DNA of 64,000 nucleotides from Monomorium pharaonis (GCF_013373865.1 NC_050468.1:6882510-6946509), one strand, 5' to 3'. Counted from the first letter of the stretch, positions 45,943 through 60,823 are shown. Notes: a model not told the origin generated them from the letters alone. Numbers and translations: made by a program.

Positions 45943-48900
45943 GTGAGTGATTAGATCAACGATTTTTATCCTTATACAATTTTTTTTACAATACCAAGTT
46001 TTTTCTTTAATCGTCCGCATGCGCGTGGGGCAAAACAATTCCTTTCGCGCATCAATAATTTTTATAGAATTGCTTAAACAATATTCCGTCTTTCCTTAAA
46101 CAATAATTCAGAAATACTTCTCGCTAATATAATCTTTAGTTTCAAAGTTAAATTATTTGTGATATCTGAAAGTAGTACTGGATAGATTTATTAGCGAATA
46201 GTCGACGATGGATAGTCTTGTTTACAAGCGTAGGAATCGCGACGTGAAATTTCGCTTCCGGAACAACCGGCTATCGGAGGTATGCGATCTATGAAAACTC
46301 GAATGACTTTTGCCGAGCCGACATGCCAGCTGCCCGCACTCGACGAACGCTTTTATGCAGGCGCGCGTGATTTACCAGCGACTAAAACTCGCGCGGCGCG
46401 CACCGAACTTGAATTTCTGGCTGAAGCACAGCGTAGGCGGCGTACCTTGTAAAGTGGCTACTTCATGTCATGCATGGTTGTTGAAAAATACGGAACGCTA
46501 CTCGTGCATCGAATCGGTACTTGTGCTTCGTTCGCGCGCTCTCGCGAGACTCCATTGGGGAGAGACTCCGGTGCGTGTGAATACAATCGCCGTACTCGTG
46601 ACGTCAGTTACGATACGCACGTGCGCGCCCCTTTACAGACCGAAGCCGCGAACGAAGTTTACGACGGAAACATTCTCAGCTGAACAGTATTGAAAAGTAT
46701 TGAAAATCCGTGACGTGTATTTAGCAGACAACTTTCACGTTAATTCAAAACTTATTTTCCAATAATACGCACGCACGATACAATGACACGGACATAATTA
46801 AATTCTAAAAAAAAAAAAAAAACATTGATCGTTCTATTTATGGTTCGACAAGATTAGTGATTTAACCGATTGGCTTTTATGACAGGAAAATTTATATCAG
46901 TTTTTTAAAAAAGAAATATTGATTCACGCTTTTACGTGATCAATCACTTCTATTGTTCAAATTATTCTTGCTGTGAAACCAACGTTTAATTTCTTTTTTT
47001 TTTTTAATTTTTATATTTTTCCAACCATTTTTTCCCAGTTGTTAAAAATTTGCCGTTTTACGTCGGATGATTAAGAGCGCGAGCTCTGCAGTATCTCGTT
47101 CGAGCGTGAATATTTTCGTTATACGGTTCTCTCGGTGCTGCAAACTTTCGTGTCACGTGTCACAATTCCGGCTTAATCCGTTTCCCCGAGGGCATCGTTA
47201 ACGAGCGATGACTCTCACGCCGGCGACGCAAGCGTAATTGTAACGGACGAGTATGCAAATTGTCGGCGCATTCGCATGTCACTCGATCTTTCGTCATGGA
47301 GCTGGCCAAACGAATCACTCGCGGATACGGGCCCCGACCGGACCGGACCGGATCGTACTTTAAAGTTTCGCGGGGCTGTTCTCGGCCGCCGATCTCCTTT
47401 CGCGTCCTCCCACGCTCGTCTCGGGCCGCCTCTTTGGCTGGACCGCCGCCGACAGGTTTGCGAAGTCAAGATCCTTTATCCGAAACGACGCTACGTCGAC
47501 GCGGCGTCGACGTAAAAATGAGCTTACAGCATTCGCCGTTTCGTTGCGCGACTTTTTACACACCGCATAATTTGCGCCGTCCCACGGGCAGCTCTCGCCT
47601 TTTTAAGCTCTTTCGCTCTCGCCGTCTCGCCAATTGTGGACATGTTCCCCTTCTTTCATTTGTCACATAAACACGTAGTTTTAAGGCTAATCTACAATCG
47701 CGCGCTGTCTGCTTCCTGTTTCTTGCTTCTTGGCTATTGCCTTTTTGTCTTTTCATTATTTTATTGACAATCGTATTTCTTATCACATATTTTTTGAAAT
47801 AATTTTTTGGGGGGATTCGTTAATTTTTATCTCGATAAAACAATTCGATAAACCAATGCGCAAACAGTAAAAAAAAAAACAGGTAGTAAATATTTCAGAT
47901 TGGCTTTTTAAGGTCGCTCAAAACTATCGCTCTAATCGTTCATAGATGCTTGGAGAATTATAACAATTAATGCAACGTGGATTTTTAACTAATGTAAAAG
48001 TATGATAATTTAAGATAAAGTTATATTAGTAAGAATTCATCTTTATTTTGACGGTCGATAAAAGCAATACATAAAAAATTCAAATTGTCTTTGAATAAGT
48101 AATGGTTTGGAAATAACAGATTCAATAAATATTTATTAAATCGGTTTAAATGTAAATTCCTTTTTACAGTATTGGTAATTTAATCTTGTGCAAACCTGTT
48201 TTTTACTATTTACACTAAGTGGGTTACTGATAAACCGTTGTATTTTTCAAAGATTCTAAAAATCTGAAAAAAATTTCTATATACTCTTTTTATATTTAAG
48301 AATACGATTATACTGTTTTAAGAAAAGTTTTACTTTTTTTATACTTGTCTGAATTTAAAACAGAATTGGCTAAATGAGAATTATCTGGGTCTCACACATA
48401 AATGACTTCGGTTGGTTTGCGGAGAATCAAAGGAAAGTTGATTGAAAAGTGGCTCTATAAAACAGCGCGTTATAACGACAATCATTTCTCTTGTATTATC
48501 ATAAGATGGTCAGAAAATAATATTGAGTTAAATACTTCGGGGAATGTTTTCCGAGAAAATACAAATATCATATTACATTGCATTAACCCTGTTTATACAC
48601 CACCTAGCAACAGTTTATGCACAAGTATATATTGTACAAGTTCAATTAACGTAACAATCATCTTTCAGTTCACGTCTCCCTAAATTCAGAATTGGTGTAC
48701 AATAAGATTGTTGATCATTGCGAATTATTATGATCGATTTGTGCGTTGCAACAGCTCCAGTATACGTACTTAAACACGTTTCTTAATTTTCTATGGCGGC
48801 CGTGTGTCCGTAGTGTTTGTGTTTGCAATGCGAGAGGCGAGCGACCTTCCCCGACAGTGAATGAACGGAGTAACGAACTCATCAATGAGTATTCGTGCTA

Positions 48901-50626
48901 ATGAGATACGGCAACGAAACGACTTTCTGCAACGGCAAATAAAAAAAATTCATCGAAGAAAGAAAGTCGCGAAGTACCCAAATGCATTTATGAATGTTTA
49001 TTGGCAAGAATTTTTGGAATAATGAATTTTTCGTGATTTATAACATTATAATTGTTTAAATTTGTTGCTGATGGTTTCGTGAAAATTAACATTGAAAGAA
49101 TATTGTGTTGAGTTGTAGAAAATCTGTTTTTCCGAATTTTAACAAAAAAATAAACTACCATAGTCTAAATAATTACATTAATTCTGTGACAAAATATCTA
49201 TATTTTTTAGCCCAATATGTTAGATATAAAAAATATCAATAATAATAATAAATGTTACAGTAACAAATAGTTCTTTATTTTTAGTTGCTATTCAGAATCA
49301 TTGATTTTAACGTTCACGCTTTCATTTTAACTGTAGTTTCTCAGCATTCGATTGTCGAAGCCAATAAGGAAGGAAGAGAGAAAATACTCCATTAGAGACA
49401 CAATAAAAGTTTCCCGAAGTAAATAAAAATAAGCAACGAGTCACGACAATAGTCGTATCGATACAATCCTATCTGTAGTTTCCTATCTCTAGTTTGGCGT
49501 ATTTGGCGATCAAGTGCGAAGAACCGGTCGTCACTCTTCCCCGCAACGTCCGTTCTGCTGTCATCGTTCCGTAACCTACCTGCATAGCCGGCGTGGCTGT
49601 GCTCGCGGCGCACCACGCCATGCGATCGGACATGCCTTTGCGCCGGTTGTCGTGTTTCATTAGCACGTGGATATCTCATTGATGGCACGGCTCGACGGTC
49701 TCGTCGGCGCGATCCATTCGTTTTTTTTCCCTTCTTTTTGCACGCGCGGGTTTTGTCGGCACGCCGCGCGCCGTGGAACATAATCCGCCCATCGCGCGAC
49801 ATAAACGCCACTGCCCACGCGCGAGGGTGCCGCGAGTAGAAGAGGATATTGTCCGGGAATGACTTACGGCAGCTTGGAATGCATTCGATTTCGCTTCCTT
49901 TGGTCTCGGCGCACGAAGGCCGGCAAGCTTGTGAGGTAGGAGGGATTATTTGCTACCCCTTGGGTTTTCTGAGAAAATCGATCTTGTCGCGTGAGAATAG
50001 AATGCAGTTATACGACAAAAAATTAATGAACTATAAAACCCGAATTACTTTTATATCTATATATAATACACCGTAGAGTATTATTCAAATTGCTACGTAT
50101 TTACTTAGCTGATTAAAGAGGAATATATTTGTTAGATTTTCTAAGAGAATTAATCGTATGTTATGAGAATTATATTATACGATAAATAATAGATTGTAAA
50201 AGTGTAATTAATTTTGCATATATTATGAAACATTACTGTTGAAATACGTATTTGCCTAACTAAAGTCACAATTTCAATGAATCAGCAACACCTTGCAAAT
50301 TATATGTTAAAAATAATAATTCCGATAGGTCCGTACAAAGTTTTTATGCCAGTGATAATTTCTTTTTGTTGAATTTCATTTACAACAGCAAATCTATTAG
50401 ATTTTTATATTTTTTCTGATTTTTATACTATCGTATTAATATTTTATGAGACTATTGGAAAACTCACATTTTCACATTCTTCGTATAAGTGCGACTTTGA
50501 GTCGACGTATGTTCCCACCCCGCTGCAATTCGACCCCGATTCTCAGGAAGCTGTTTTCACCCGCGGGTATCTCGATGCTCAATTAAGTATCCACAACCGG
50601 CACCGCGTCACGTTTTCTCGTTTCAG
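45943..50626. other. Probable intron of the plus-strand gene
   Basis: Most of it is AT-rich. CpG-rich pockets are at 46,240-46,680, 47,040-47,660 and 49,490-49,960. A 17-nt segment at 49,919-49,935 is bordered by AG and GT and would repair the phase between exons b and d, but is too short to trust. A minus-strand frame near 49,565-49,665 has a GCAG|GTAGGT donor but a poor acceptor. A poly-A run lies at about 46,807-46,821. Confidence 0.4.
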
Positions 50627-50755
50627 ACGGAAAAATTCGCGGCTCGCGGAAATTCTTTGAACGCGTCGCACCGCGAGATCCTGGCTCCCGCAAAAACCGA
50701 TCTCGTATCGCCGCGTATCGCGGCGGTTAATTCTCAGACGGTCGACAAGACACAG
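50627..50755 (+). CDS. Candidate coding exon (exon d)
   Basis: 43 codons between a strong acceptor (TTTTCTCGTTTCAG) and a donor (ACACAG|GTAGGA), reading TEKFAARGNSLNASH and ending VNSQTVDKTQ in phase 0. Third positions are GC-biased like exons a and b. Exon b ends in phase 1, so a direct b-d join would use another frame and stop after about 34 codons. Either an intervening exon is missing, or that alternative frame is a genuine C-terminus, or this exon belongs to another gene. Confidence 0.45.
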
Positions 50756-53700
50756 GTAGGAAGAATGCAGCGGAGTATATACTCGTTGCCGCGCGACGGG
50801 TACGAGAAAATCATCAGCCTGGACTTAACAGCGGCAATAACCGCAACGCGTACTTCGTACCGGTAGAAAGAACGAGGGAGAAGAAAGACGCGAGGCTCTT
50901 CATAGCTTCTATTCTTAATTCTAGAATGCTCGGACCTTTCTCACTGCAACGCTTAATTTACCTTCGCGTCTCTGAATGTAATATATAATATTAATAAAGT
51001 CATACATATTTAATTAATATTTCTGAGAGAATATATAAATACTAAGCATTCCTCAAACTTTAGTTGTCAACAAGTTACTATTCTTCATGTTTATTACTCT
51101 CTCTCAGAGTCAAAATGTACAAAAATGTGGTAGGATATCTAAATTTGATACTTTGAAACACTTGACGTGATCATCCAGCGAAAATTGTTGGTAAAATAAA
51201 ATGCAAAAATATAATAATGAATAGATAGACGTAACATTTTTCTCTCTATTTAACAAGTGTAGTTGTAGTAACATTCTTTATCTGTACGTTTGTGTACCCA
51301 CAATTTGACTAGTTGGAGTATTTTGTTGTTGAAAAAATTAAAATGAATCTTTATTAAAACATACGCTTACTTTAACGGTAATTACAGCTGCTGAACGACG
51401 CGACGTGCTCTCGGGGCGGCTGAGAGTCAAAGGTTCTCGCGCGAAAGCGAGAAATAGCACAAAATATAAATACGCGCTAATGATCAGCTGATACCGGTGC
51501 GCCGTTTTTCGCGTTGGATTATTACGCCGCGCAGGTGAAGAGAAACTTACGTAGGACGCAATTTAATTCGCCCACTTTATTGTTCCTCGTGCTACACACC
51601 GCGAAATTTTATTGCTCGGTGTCGTCGGAGGCATGTGAAAGCCAGTAAATTTTACGGGGGTTCGCTATCGAGACGTACTTGTCGAATGGTCGGCCATTCC
51701 CACGCTTCTTTTTCCCGCGAAGAATGTCGGAGCCGTCAAACCACCGAGGTTTAAAAGCTTTTCCTCCATAATCGCCTTATTAACTCACCGCGCGCGCTAC
51801 GAACGCTCAGATAAAAAATTATTTGCCTCTTACGGAACGAAAGCCCGTAAAGAATATATGGTCTTTTGATCTTCCATTGTATATATATTTGCCACTAATT
51901 CGTAATACTTTTTATTAAACTGGGGTTATCGGAAAGATATGAATTTATTGACATTGCGTCAAGTTACGTATATATTCACTATTACATCTTAATGTAATAT
52001 ATGTAATAATTGCCGAACTATGCGCTAATTAAACCGCGACGTATTCTTTTCATATTTGTGTGTTATCTACGATAGACGTGTTTCTTGACCGTTTTACTCG
52101 ATCGCGACTATAACGGTGTGATTTTTCGTAACACAATTGCTTACGGGCTTAGAGCGAACGGTTAGCGAAGCGTGACGTATCGCCGCGGGCTTCTGCATCG
52201 CCACCGTGCGTATCCGGGGGTTTCGCGATTCAATTGAAGCGTTTCGTGTGGTACATCGGGCGAGCCGTGTATCCCGCGTTGCGCGCGGCTTGATTGAACG
52301 TTTGCCGGACTCATGGGCCGGCTATACTTAGTAGCTCATTGATCGTCCCCACGGCGGCCCTCAATCATATCTACTTAAGCGAGAATCAAGCGGCTTCCAC
52401 AATGGAGGCTATTCACCTCTCTCGCGGCGCGCGATCCTCCGACGAGAAAGCGTGGAATCATCATCCGTTCGACCAATCGTATTCCACGATTACACTCGTC
52501 GCGCCCGAGTTCGCGGGGGCTGCTTGTTTGCACGAGCTATTACAGACAGATTGTTTGCCCCTGCGAACCTATCGAGGGTGGTTATCGATTTCTCCTTTCT
52601 TACGCAATTCAATTACGGACGAGACAATTGGATTAATTCGGAGCCTTATTATGTCTGTCAGTGACGATTGAGTTAGATGAGCGTCTCCCTCCTTTATTCG
52701 TAAATGTCGCCTTCTGAAACGTTAATACGATGTTTTTGATTAAATTATCGTTTATTTTGAGCTATCGTTTCTTTGGCTGTTGCCAATCATTTAGTGAACA
52801 GTAAATTTTCTCTTAAATTAATATATATTTATGTATTTTTTATTATTTTAATTAGAAACCTGATATAAAAAAAGGAAGTCTATCGTTTTCAGTTATATTT
52901 CCACATTTATTGTTTATTAGAAGAGAAAAAAACGTACCTGCTACAGCACTGTTAATATTTATAGATAAATTTCTAAATTTATTTATAACATGTAAAATAA
53001 ATGTATACAGATATCTTTTTGGAGCTCACTTTTTTATATCAAGATTTTAATTTATATTGATGATTGTTCTGTCCGCTTTCATAAAATTTTCGTATTGTCG
53101 ATTGTCGAGGCGCACCTCTTGGGTCGTCAGGTGGAAAGGGAAGTTGTCGCTATTAATCATAATGCAGATAGCGATCAAATTGCCATCACGACATCGTAAA
53201 ATCTGGTAGCGTGGCCGCCGGTGAATCTTTTGATCCGACCGTGAATAAAGCGATCTTCAACGAGCCGAATAAATGCCGCCGCATTACACGGCCCATTACG
53301 CCATGACGTTATTTACAAACAAACATGCGGCCGCACGCTATAGAAAATAAAGAACAACGCAGCGGAAGTCCATTAGACACTTCCTCTTATTAGTGCGCGG
53401 CCTCCTGCTCAGGGTCTTTTTTTTTGCATGAAAAAAAAATCTCGTACCTGACTGAAGTGGCATCAGCTGTAAAACGCGCGTGTAAGAAAAGTTTACAGTG
53501 ATCACAAGCAGGATGAGATGTTGACCAATAATAGTGTAGAATTTCTATACTTCAAACATGATATATAATTTTTGTAATTTTTATTGTATTTATTATTCGC
53601 ATGTTGCGTACATTACATTTGAATACGTAAAATATGCAAAATCAATTACGAATTAATTAGAAATAGCAAAATTATTTTTATTTTAAAAAAAGGAAAGATT

Positions 53701-56700
53701 ATGAAGCTCAATCTTTGTTACGAAACTATACAATAAAAATTACAATTTAAAAAAAATAATAAACACCGAGGTTGAACAAAGCTATGAAATCGGACTTTCC
53801 GTGTGACATATTAAGCGTATGATTGATAAATTACTCGTGCTCTGGTAATTAGCACGTTCCGTGTTACGAAGGAAGCCTAATGATATTCAGTAGACTCTTC
53901 CCAGAGAATCGGCACGTCGAGATTCTCGAGCTTGAAAGCTGACCGCGCCGCGTGGATCATTTCCAGTTTCCATTTGCGACATTAACTGCTTCCGCTAACA
54001 GCCGGTTGCGCCAGATTTCATTGTCGATGCTTCCAAATGGAGAACATGCCGGATAATGCTCGATAAAAATTGTCGTAAGAATAAATCGGTCAGGTTCGAG
54101 GAGATTATCGACTTATCGGGATTTCGTAATTTTGTTCTACCGGAATTTGTTAGATTGCTATGCTATGCTTGCTACATATTTTTGTTACTTAATGAACAGT
54201 ATTCTCGGAAAGAGATATTTTTTAAAAATATTAATACGAAATGGAGTCAAAAGTTTCAAAATATTTACAAAATCTATTTCAATAGAATTTTTATTTGTTT
54301 GTTTTATTATAACAAACTAAGACATTAAAATTAAGAAATAATTTCTTGTTGCAAAATTTATTTAAATCTAATTTTGGTTTATTATATTATAATACAATAC
54401 TTGTTAAAATGTAGTAAATAAATGTAGTAAATAACTTTTTAAGAGTGTTTCTATCAAATTATTTATAGAAACTTTTTTTTTCAGTGAACAAATTTAATTG
54501 GAAAAGTAGAAAATAAGCATCATGTTTTAATAAATATTGACTGCATTGCATAAAATAGTTTTGGTATGTAGTGAATGATTGATAGAAAATTTATATTCTA
54601 CAAATAAAAAATGATTCTTAATTTAAAAAACTGTATTTATGGTTGTATGCAAACACATGGTTACTGAAATTAAAGAATATTTTCAGTATATTCTTTATCA
54701 GTGTAGGATCCATATAAAGAAGTAAAATACGGAGAATGTAATAACATTTTATTCAATCGCGTCGCGATATACATATAAGAACGCAATAAACCCCATATAA
54801 GGATCTTAAACAGTTTCTAATACATGGACACGCGATGAATTTCTATATAGCAATGGAATCACAGAGGTTGCATGAAGGAAGTCGCTGAGACTTTAAGGAA
54901 ATGGAGAGACTGAAGATTAAGACCACCCAAGGAGCCACGATGTCCGACTTACCGGATCTGACAAGGACATCGTTCATGATCCTCTGAGTAACCATTTAAC
55001 GAATTATGCGCATGACTCTTACAGACATTATATCCCATTTACGATCTAAACAGAGGTGCTTTATTTTAATTAAAACGTGTGCTTAGAAGCGTGACAATTT
55101 TTACGACCAGCTCGGCCTACTTTGCGTTCCGAAAGATGCTAGAACTAAATATCACTTGCTAAAGCGCGAAACTATTAATTAGATATTGCGTGTTACTAGG
55201 GAATAGAAAGTCCGAGCGATGTTTCGGCTGAAATCATTGTATTAAAATGCACGAATGTCAGCAGAAATTAATTATGATCTTCTGTAATTTATAGTTTTCT
55301 ATTTCTCAGACAAAGATATATTCATAAAATTACTTGTATTATAAGTTAAAAGCTTGCAGCAAATTAAGTGCAAGGATGTATATAAATTAATCTCTGTATT
55401 TTATATTTCTTTTTCTTATCTTTTAAATAATACTGTAATTTCGCTTTGCCACCGTAATGCTAATTCTTGAAATAGTTATTTGTTATTCTGCGATGGCCAA
55501 AACATCCATTTGAATTTTTTTAGTGTTAAAATTGTCGTGCGTTCCTATCTTTAATGTCTCTACAACAAAGAAATGGCGGGAAAATGTCGAAAGGTCGTAG
55601 ACATGCGGAAACTCACTGCGCTGAGATTCTAAGACGTCGCGAATGGAAACGTTTAAATTGCAAACGGCGCATCGTAAAGCGAGAGGATCCAATCAACCTT
55701 TGCTTACGAGTCAATCGAGTCGTCGGTCCGCGACACCTATCGCCTTATGCTAATAGAGGCGGTTTCGTTGTCGGCGAATAGGTTCGCACTGTCGTAGCCG
55801 CGTCGAAGACGAACGAAGAGCATTAAACTCTTAGAATTCTCAGACGCATGACGTGACGGACTCTGGAGCCTATAATATACCGTATACACCATAATACCAT
55901 GTGTAATCCTAAACATATATTCATATATTCATATGCTTTTATATCGGCACTAAACGAAACTTGTCAAGAATAATGACGAAATGAACAAATCAATGGATAA
56001 GAAAGAAAAATATGTTCTCATAGAATGGTTTATTAAAATTATTTAATTTAATCACAGATTATACTTCTTAATATATAAAAGTAAAATAATTGGCAATTTT
56101 TAGTTAAGTGCGTTAATCTTAAAATGAATTGAGATAACGCTCTTTGTATTCTATTGTATTGAAATATCTGCTAACACTTGTGGTGCGCATCAAAGAAAAA
56201 AAAAATTAATACTTAATTTTTAATTTAATAAAAAAAAATATTATAGAGACTCCACAACGTGTAAGTATTTACGCTTAAAGATTTGATTCTAATGCCAAAG
56301 AGGGTTAACGATCACGATGAAATTATCCGATTTGAATGTGCATCTGATAAAGAGAAACGGGATATTTCTTTACATCAATAATGATATTCTCGATAGTAAA
56401 GCAGTAACCTGAACGTCATCTCATTCGACTGCTTCGTTTTAAGTAACTGAATAATAGTAAGACGCCATAAAATCTTTGAAGAATCACGTAGCTTATGATA
56501 TTGACCTCCATTCAAACACAATGTGTTTTCTTAATGTAATAAGTGATTAGCAAAGGGGAAGTATTACATTTATATAACTATATTATGCATTGTGTAAGAA
56601 ACAGTTAATTAACATAGTCTTTTATGCAATGGAAAAGTCAAATGTTAATAAAAGAAAATTAGAAGATTTGTATTGTTTGCAATCATAAATAATACGAATT

Positions 56701-58334
56701 TTTCAATGGATTTGCAGATACATATAAATGTATGGAGAGAATTTTATAGTAAAAATTACTATGGTAAACATTAAGAACGGACTTACGAAGAAATTATGGA
56801 AATTTTTACCGTTTTTTATCAAATTACTATAATATTTACATTATTTATGGTATAATTCTTTGAAATTTCTTTTCATGGTCCGTGACTACTATACATAGTA
56901 AATTTTATATAAAATTTTCTCTATGTATCGGCAGAGAGTAAAGAAAATATTTTTTTAAGATTCTGTGATATACATTCGTATTTATAAAAAATAGAATTGC
57001 CGATTATAAAGAGTTTGAAAAATTACACACACACACACAGATAGAAAAAAAGTTGGGTATTCTTGCTTGATTAGCAATTGAAGCTCGAAGCATTCATGAG
57101 TGATCTTACGAATAATATTTGCCTCTGGTCTGACAATAATACCGCGTTGAAACTATTCGCGAGATGATACACTGTGTCTAGTGTAGCGACAATAAATCCG
57201 AGGACGAAGATTTATGACGCTGGGAGTGGTTTTGGACTTGATGCGTTAACGTGCATTAACCCAAATACAAGAGCATCCACCGCGGGCGAAACGAGATTGA
57301 ATGCGAAACGAGTGTTCTTCCGCTCCTCTACTTTGGTCTGGTCTTTTGAGCCTGATTGATTCTGAGGTAGATTGGTGACGCGCGTGCGAAGAACGGAATA
57401 TCGTATAAAATGAAACGATTAAGGGCAGACTCTACACTAATAAGTAGAGAAAATAAATACTGAAAAATCGGCCGTTACACTTTTCCCGCACGGCGTGTAA
57501 AAACGACGAGCGGATTTTGTTACGCCGTTTTTCACTCTCTGTTCCTAATTACCGTGTACTGCGATACTGTCAGTGCTAGTGGAGAAGTTACTAAATAAAA
57601 TCATCGCGCGCCGCCTGATTGCGCTTTCGCGTTATAAATCATGACGTTAAGTCGCGTGCTAGCGCGCGTCGAATCGCGCGGAAGTTAAACGCTAAAAACT
57701 GGGATTAAACTGACCCAATGCTAACGTGATTAATCGGCTTAAGTCATGGGAAGTGGTATTATATTACCCTCGAGGTAATAATTATTAGTTCGACATTAGG
57801 TAGTGCTTTTACTAGTAGACGAAGTGCTGCTGTAGTGTTTTAGTTGCATTTTTTAAAACTTTCTAACAACGTAATTTGTTACTTGGCTCATTTAGATACT
57901 TAATATAATATATATTTATTGAATATACATATACATTTATTAGAAAAAAATTATCTTTATTTTGGAACAATGTTATTTATTAAAATAGAATAAAATTTAA
58001 TATTTTTAAAATTAAATTTTATGTTTTTAAATACTTGCATTTTGTATTTTTCATATACTTTAGAAAAAAAATACAAGGAGCAGTTTATCAAAACCTGCAA
58101 TTTTCCAAACGTTTTGATTTTTACAGTTATTTAGTTTTTTGAAAAAAATTGTATTGTTTGAGAAAAAATATATTAACAATGTAATTTGTAATACGTTCAG
58201 TAGCAGAATACTACAATTTTTGTTGATAGTATCGATATCGTTATGCTGTCGTTGTACATATGTATGTGGTAAAAAAAACTGTGAGAATAAATGTAAGAAC
58301 ACCGATACTATCGTTAAGAGACGTACAATTTCAG
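50756..58334. other. Long non-coding stretch, intron or intergenic
   Basis: Mostly AT-rich, with CpG-rich islands at 51,390-51,830, 52,140-52,680, 53,100-53,410 and 57,150-57,760. The 125-codon frame at 52,294-52,671 and the frames at 55,483-55,781 have no splice or motif support. A short CA run is at 57,025-57,039. Confidence 0.45.
57025..57039. repeat. CA microsatellite, short
   Basis: (CA)n of about 15 bp. Confidence 0.8.
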
Positions 58335-58457
58335 GACATGAAGAAAAGTTTTAATACGGTGGAGAAATGTCGAGACTTCCCTGCGATAGAACTCGGTGAT
58401 AAGACGAGGTTCCTCGAATCGTCAGCCGCTAGAATGGATGATGTCGCGATCTTCTGA
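58335..58457 (+). CDS. Candidate terminal coding exon (exon e)
   Basis: The acceptor (CGTACAATTTCAG) is followed by 40 codons and TGA: DMKKSFNTVEKCRDFPAIEL, then a charged stretch ending MDDVAIF. Its phase-0 start fits the phase-0 end of exon d 7.6 kb upstream. The composition is protein-like and the island is GC-richer than its flanks. With a single exon and no recognised motif this remains tentative. Confidence 0.35.
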   Translation, partial: DMKKSFNTVEKCRDFPAIELGDKTRFLESSAARMDDVAIF

Positions 58458-59682
58458 CAACAGTCGCACAGATGTATCTCATTTTTAGGAGCACATCACG
58501 GCGGCTGCATTTAGATGCGACGGATGGTGCGCAATAGCGGCATCCGATTGCGTATTGATGACCTCGATCGTCTCTCCATGTACCTTCTGCTCCTATTATC
58601 CCTCTCTTTTTCTTTCTCTTTCTCCCTCCTTCCTTTCCATTCAACTCTTCGTGTCAATGATCCCACGCAGATCCGAGAGGAGGAAGCCGCTTTGCGCTCG
58701 CACGAGGTTCACTCGCTCAAATGAATTATGAACTCTTCCGATGTTATTAGCTGTAATGAGAAAATTATTTCTCGCCGATACACTTAACGCTCATCTCGGC
58801 AATTATTTTCTGCTCACAGTTACGTGCGCAATTCTATCCATTCGCATTTATTTACTTTACTCCACTCTAATTGAATGAAAGACGTTCAATAGAGTTCTCG
58901 TTCCTTTAAGGAACGCATCATTTTTCTCGCATCATAAAATCTTTTTAGCAAACTATCACTTTTAAGGCAGATACGTAGTATCTATAAATATAACAAGGAG
59001 CAAAATTATTTGCTAGTTTTGAAGAGAAAGTATAAGAATTTCTAATTTAAAACGCGATTTACGCATATCGGTGTATCATCTCTTTTAGCTGGCGCTATTA
59101 CAGAAGTATAATTGCGATTTTCTATCGCAAATCACTTGGACGTTTAATGCTGTGCGCGATACAATATCTCGCGTGATGCCGTCGTATTCCCTTCTGCGAA
59201 ATCCCGCGCTCCCGAGATATCCGATTCTCGGGTTCGTATAAATTTGTTTACTCTAAATTATGACTTTAATAGATACGGTCGCGTGTCTTCCGATCATTTC
59301 TTCATCGGTGTGCACTATCGAACAAAGAAAGCGTATTATCTCCGAACAGAGGCGGCCGGTCTCGTTAGCTATTTTCCTCGCGTGATAATCGGCAATTACG
59401 ACCGGCGGTGTATCGATCAGCGGCGATCCGATGGCGCGGATGAATTATCCGGCAATGAATTCGAACTTGTCCGTTTTGACGGCTGGAAGAAATTAGAAAT
59501 CGTCTCCGTTCAAGAAACGGCTCGGAGGCAAGCGCGATAACAGCACGATGGCGAATTCGCGGCGGTAGCTACGTGCAATTTGCATAAATAATGTCCACCG
59601 ATCTGTCGGCGATAATCACTTCCCGCTTGTTATTTTAGGACGCGTATTCGACTTAATTATAATTATTATCGACGACTAATTT

Positions 59683-59703
59683 TACACACACACACACACA
59701 CAC
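59683..59703. repeat. CA microsatellite
   Basis: (CA)n of about 20 bp. Confidence 0.9.
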
Positions 59704-60805
59704 TCGTAATTGTTAGGACCGCCACGATAATGTCCCGCCGCTATATTTTACCACGGTGAATAAACGTAATTACACAGGCGGAAGAGCGACGCGCTTAAGG
59801 AAAATCGAGGGATACGTCATTTTCAATTGCTCATATCCTCATTATGTTGTTCCTTCGTAATGAAACAAATAGGTAAATAAGATCGAACGATGATTTATGG
59901 CTCTATTGATAAAATAATGATAATAAAATCGCGCTTGCCCTAACGGAAGTTCCTATCGCGAGAAATAAAGCTACAGGAACTGGCTTCCGTTAATGCATGG
60001 ATAGGGGAGCGGTATTTCATATCAGCTGTATGGGGTATATTAATCGTTATTGTTATTTAGATATCGCGCACGGCGATGTACATTATCTTTTTGTCGATAT
60101 CGAACAATTATATAAAATTTTCCGTTGATAACTTAATGTAACTTAATTAACGATAAAATTAACTATAAATGATAACAGACAAGTTTAAACGTAACAGTAT
60201 GCAATGGTCTAAAACTCAATTTAGAGACATGATATATAAAACATAAATGTGTTAAAAATAAAAAATCTTTTGATTTTCTGATTAAAAAGGAATTTTTTGA
60301 CGTGACTTTGTGTTTTATTTCAGACTTGCATTGCGCGACTGCTCGCATTAATAGAAACGTTACAACTGAAGAGTTCCTAAAGAGGAAACTAAGAAGTCAA
60401 CGTATGACTGGGAGCACTTGTAGGGCACTTTGTACGTTGTTTCGCTATATGTTAAACGAGCGCCATTGCATAAATTATTGACCATTGGTTCGAAGATTAA
60501 AGCGATGAAGATTTACGTATTTATTCAGATAACTGCTCTTTCGCAGCCTTTTCACAGAAGGCGATAGAGCGATGAAAGAGAAACCGAGAGAAGAGGCCTC
60601 GCACGCGTTCTTTTACAGTTCCATTAGAATGATGGATGAGTTCTCTTCGGAGAACCGTCGTCGATAAATCACCGATAACCATGTTTTTTAACAGTCTGTC
60701 TTTGTTTTCGCCATTGCGCCGACAAAATTGTGTTTGCGGCGGAGTCAGGACCGTCGTCTCGTAAAATGTATACGCTTATGGACGTCATTACCGCGTAATT
60801 AACAC

Positions 60806-60823
60806 ACTCTCTCTCTCTCTCTC
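60806..60823. repeat. CT microsatellite
   Basis: (CT)n of about 18 bp. Confidence 0.9.

Noticed and set aside
49565..49670. Minus-strand candidate exon ending MAWCAASTATPAMQ at a GTAGGT donor
   Set aside because: The acceptor is poor, with no pyrimidine tract, and two other phases are open in the same stretch.
52294..52671. 125-codon plus-strand frame
   Set aside because: A second phase is open over the same bases, there is no acceptor or donor at its ends, and nothing in it is recognisable.
55483..55692. Minus-strand frame with CAVC and hydrophobic pattern
   Set aside because: A single Cys pair and no splice sites; the opposite strand is equally open.
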